Source of the DNA: Propionibacteriaceae bacterium
GTDB lineage: Bacteria > Actinomycetota > Actinomycetes > Propionibacteriales > Propionibacteriaceae
Length of the DNA stretch: 6,760 nucleotides
Reading direction: 5' to 3'
Assembly (NCBI GenBank): GCA_031254155.1
Contig: JAIRVA010000102.1
Location: 1-6,760 of the forward strand
The first letter of the stretch is position 1; every line of letters begins with the position of its first letter. The position numbers and the translations under genes were made by a program. Shown in pieces: positions 5,180 to 6,760 of this stretch. The notes under the pieces were generated by a model, which worked only from the letters and a program-made list of their open reading frames with translations, was not told the DNA's origin and ran no database searches.

Positions 5180-6760
5180 ATGGGCCGGAGGTACGGGGAC
5201 ACGGAACTCTTCTCGCTTGTCCCGGATCTGGGAGCGGACACCCCGTCGGTGCCCGCGCCCGATCCGGAGTCGTCCGCCAAACCGCCGCGGCGGCCCCGGA
5301 CCCGGCTAATCGTCGTTGTCGTGGCGGCGGTGATCGCGGTGGCCGGGCTCAGTTGGTACGGGGCCGGGCGGTGGGGCAACTCCGCCACTCCCGCCGCCAC
5401 CGCATCGCCCGCCGCAACCTCGCCCGCGACACCGACCCCGGCTGGCCCCCGCTCGTACTCTCCCGTCACCGACCCGACGGGCCGGCGCCAGGAACTACCG
5501 GTCGATCTCACGGGCGACCTGTTGACACCCCAAAACGTGAGTCTGGTGGGGGTGTGGTCGGGGGTGGCGGTATTCGACGTGACGTACTCCCTGTCCTCGT
5601 CGTGGAGCTCCGCCAACGACATCCTGCGCGGCGTCGACACCCGGACGGGCGAGACGCTGTGGACCTACGATGCCCTCCCGGACTGGTCGCTCTTCCAGTT
5701 CCTCTACGGCGGCGCGGCCCAAGAATCGGGGGGTTACCTCGCACTGACCCTGCCGAAAGCGGGCGCCGCCTCCCCGCTGGCCCAGTCGTCGCTACCCGAC
5801 ACCGCGTACTGTATCGACGGGACGTACCTTATCCTGCTCGACCTTGTCACCGGCGAGGTGGTGGCCCAGTCCTTCTTCGACGCCAACTGTACGGTGACCG
5901 ACGGGCGGGCGGTGTCTCGCACTGAGTACATCGTCGCGTTCGAGGGTGGGATCATTGTCGTCCAGCGCGGCCAGGGAGCGTACGCCCCGGCGGCACAGAC
6001 GTACCTCACCGCCTACCGGGTACCCGACCTGGACCACGCCCTCTGGGAAACGTCACCGTCCGATCTCGCCGGGTCCGAGGCCTGGTTCGCCGCTCCGGTC
6101 GCCGGCTGGGTGGCCGGGTGGACCACACCGTACGTCCGCCTGGTCGATGGCCGGGAGGCCAACCCGGCCTTCCCCCGGCCGTCGCCGCTGACGTCGGTAC
6201 GCGCGGCGGGGGACCTCGCCATTGAGACCGTCAGAAGCGACGCCGCGGAGGGGCTGGTGAACCCGTGGATCGACTCGCTCGCCGCGTGGACCGATCCGGG
6301 GGCGAGCGCTCCTGTGTGGACGTACGCGCCCGAGCCCGGCTGGGTGATCGAAAGTGCGACAGCCAGTGGGGGCGGACTGATCTTCGCCCAGGGTGCCGGA
6401 GCGCTCGTCGTCCTGGAGGGGCGGTACGAGGACTATGTCCTTGTCGAGGCCCGGTTCACGGCGCTGCGCGGCGCCGACGGGTCGAAACTCTGGTCTCAGC
6501 CGTACGGTTTTGGGGACCAGGACCTGGGGCCCATGATCACTTTCGCCGCCGACACCGTCTTCGCTGACGACACCGACCAGCCCGGTTTGTACGCGGGCTA
6601 CCTCGTCGTCAAGGGCCTCAACTACCTGCCGGTGGCGGTGGCCGGCGGTACTGGTCACGAGGTGCTGCTGTTTTTCGAGTCCGGCGAGGTACGCGCGGTG
6701 GATGCCGCCACGGGGGAACGGGTCGGCGCGGTGGCATTCCCCGGCTACACGACGGTGGAT
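5180..6760 (+). CDS. Membrane-anchored PQQ-like beta-propeller protein, paralogue 3 (3' end outside the window)
   Basis: The frame is open from ATG 5180 to the last base, 527 codons with no stop. By alignment with gene 2 roughly 75-80 residues are missing. Layout: tail 1-42 beginning MGRRYGDTELFSLVP and ending in Arg-rich sequence; transmembrane helix about 43-60; a longer Ala/Thr/Pro/Ser linker (about 66-92) than in gene 2; then the propeller region. Shared segments include GVWSGVAVFDVTY, ILRGVDTRTGETLWTYDALP (148-167), NPWIDSLAAW and WTYAPEPGWV (380-389). Cys211 and Cys237 reproduce the C-x25-C pair; the second pair should lie beyond the window. The D-A-A-TGE segment near the end matches E-A-A-TGQ of gene 2. 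It is closer to gene 2 than to gene 1 in both protein and upstream DNA. Function unknown; surface-exposed propeller inferred. Confidence 0.85.
   Translation, partial: MGRRYGDTELFSLVPDLGADTPSVPAPDPESSAKPPRRPRTRLIVVVVAAVIAVAGLSWYGAGRWGNSATPAATASPAATSPATPTPAGPRSYSPVTDPTGRRQELPVDLTGDLLTPQNVSLVGVWSGVAVFDVTYSLSSSWSSANDILRGVDTRTGETLWTYDALPDWSLFQFLYGGAAQESGGYLALTLPKAGAASPLAQSSLPDTAYCIDGTYLILLDLVTGEVVAQSFFDANCTVTDGRAVSRTEYIVAFEGGIIVVQRGQGAYAPAAQTYLTAYRVPDLDHALWETSPSDLAGSEAWFAAPVAGWVAGWTTPYVRLVDGREANPAFPRPSPLTSVRAAGDLAIETVRSDAAEGLVNPWIDSLAAWTDPGASAPVWTYAPEPGWVIESATASGGGLIFAQGAGALVVLEGRYEDYVLVEARFTALRGADGSKLWSQPYGFGDQDLGPMITFAADTVFADDTDQPGLYAGYLVVKGLNYLPVAVAGGTGHEVLLFFESGEVRAVDAATGERVGAVAFPGYTTVD

Noticed and set aside
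4732..5925. A 397-codon plus-strand open frame overlapping the gene 3 start.
   Set aside because: It overlaps gene 3 in another frame, has Arg-rich composition and no ribosome site, while the gene 3 frame aligns with genes 1 and 2 throughout.
1..6760. tRNA, rRNA, insertion sequence or transposase remnants.
   Set aside because: No tRNA-like cloverleaf, rRNA-like stretch or transposase-like frame was recognised on either strand.

Overview
The window is very GC-rich (about two thirds G+C by eye), with dense coding, strong GGAGG-type ribosome sites and codons ending in G or C. This fits an actinomycete (Actinomycetota). I cannot name a genus. It looks like an accessory locus rather than a housekeeping one.

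Layout: (1) 1-1740 (+), gene 1, a membrane-anchored beta-propeller-like protein. Its frame is open to the left edge, and comparison with its paralogues suggests only about one codon is missing. (2) 1741-1953, a gap between convergent genes holding two tandem hairpins. (3) 1954-2523 (-), a nitroreductase-family FMN enzyme. (4) 2524-2788, a divergent intergenic region with an 18-bp-arm palindrome, a G-run cluster, a 14-bp tandem repeat and a promoter-like TATCAT box. (5) 2789-4621 (+), gene 2, a full-length paralogue of gene 1 (610 aa). (6) 4622-5179, a 558-bp non-coding gap with terminator-like hairpins, two 64-nt diverged direct repeats and a polypyrimidine tract. (7) 5180-6760 (+), gene 3, a third paralogue that runs off the right edge without a stop.

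The main story is a tandem family of at least three paralogous surface proteins. Each has a short cytoplasmic tail containing E-[FL]-x-x-LVP, one transmembrane helix, a Pro/Thr/Ala linker and a PQQ-like (BamB-like) propeller of about 500 residues outside the cell. An invariant cysteine pair (C-x25-C) occurs in all three, and a second pair (C-x5-C) is seen in genes 1 and 2. Genes 2 and 3 share the same start cassette and related upstream repeats, so they look like a recent duplication that carried its regulatory region. The nitroreductase sits between genes 1 and 2 on the opposite strand and has no evident functional link to them. The family's function cannot be read from the sequence; a sensor, scaffold or ligand-binding role at the cell surface is inference only.
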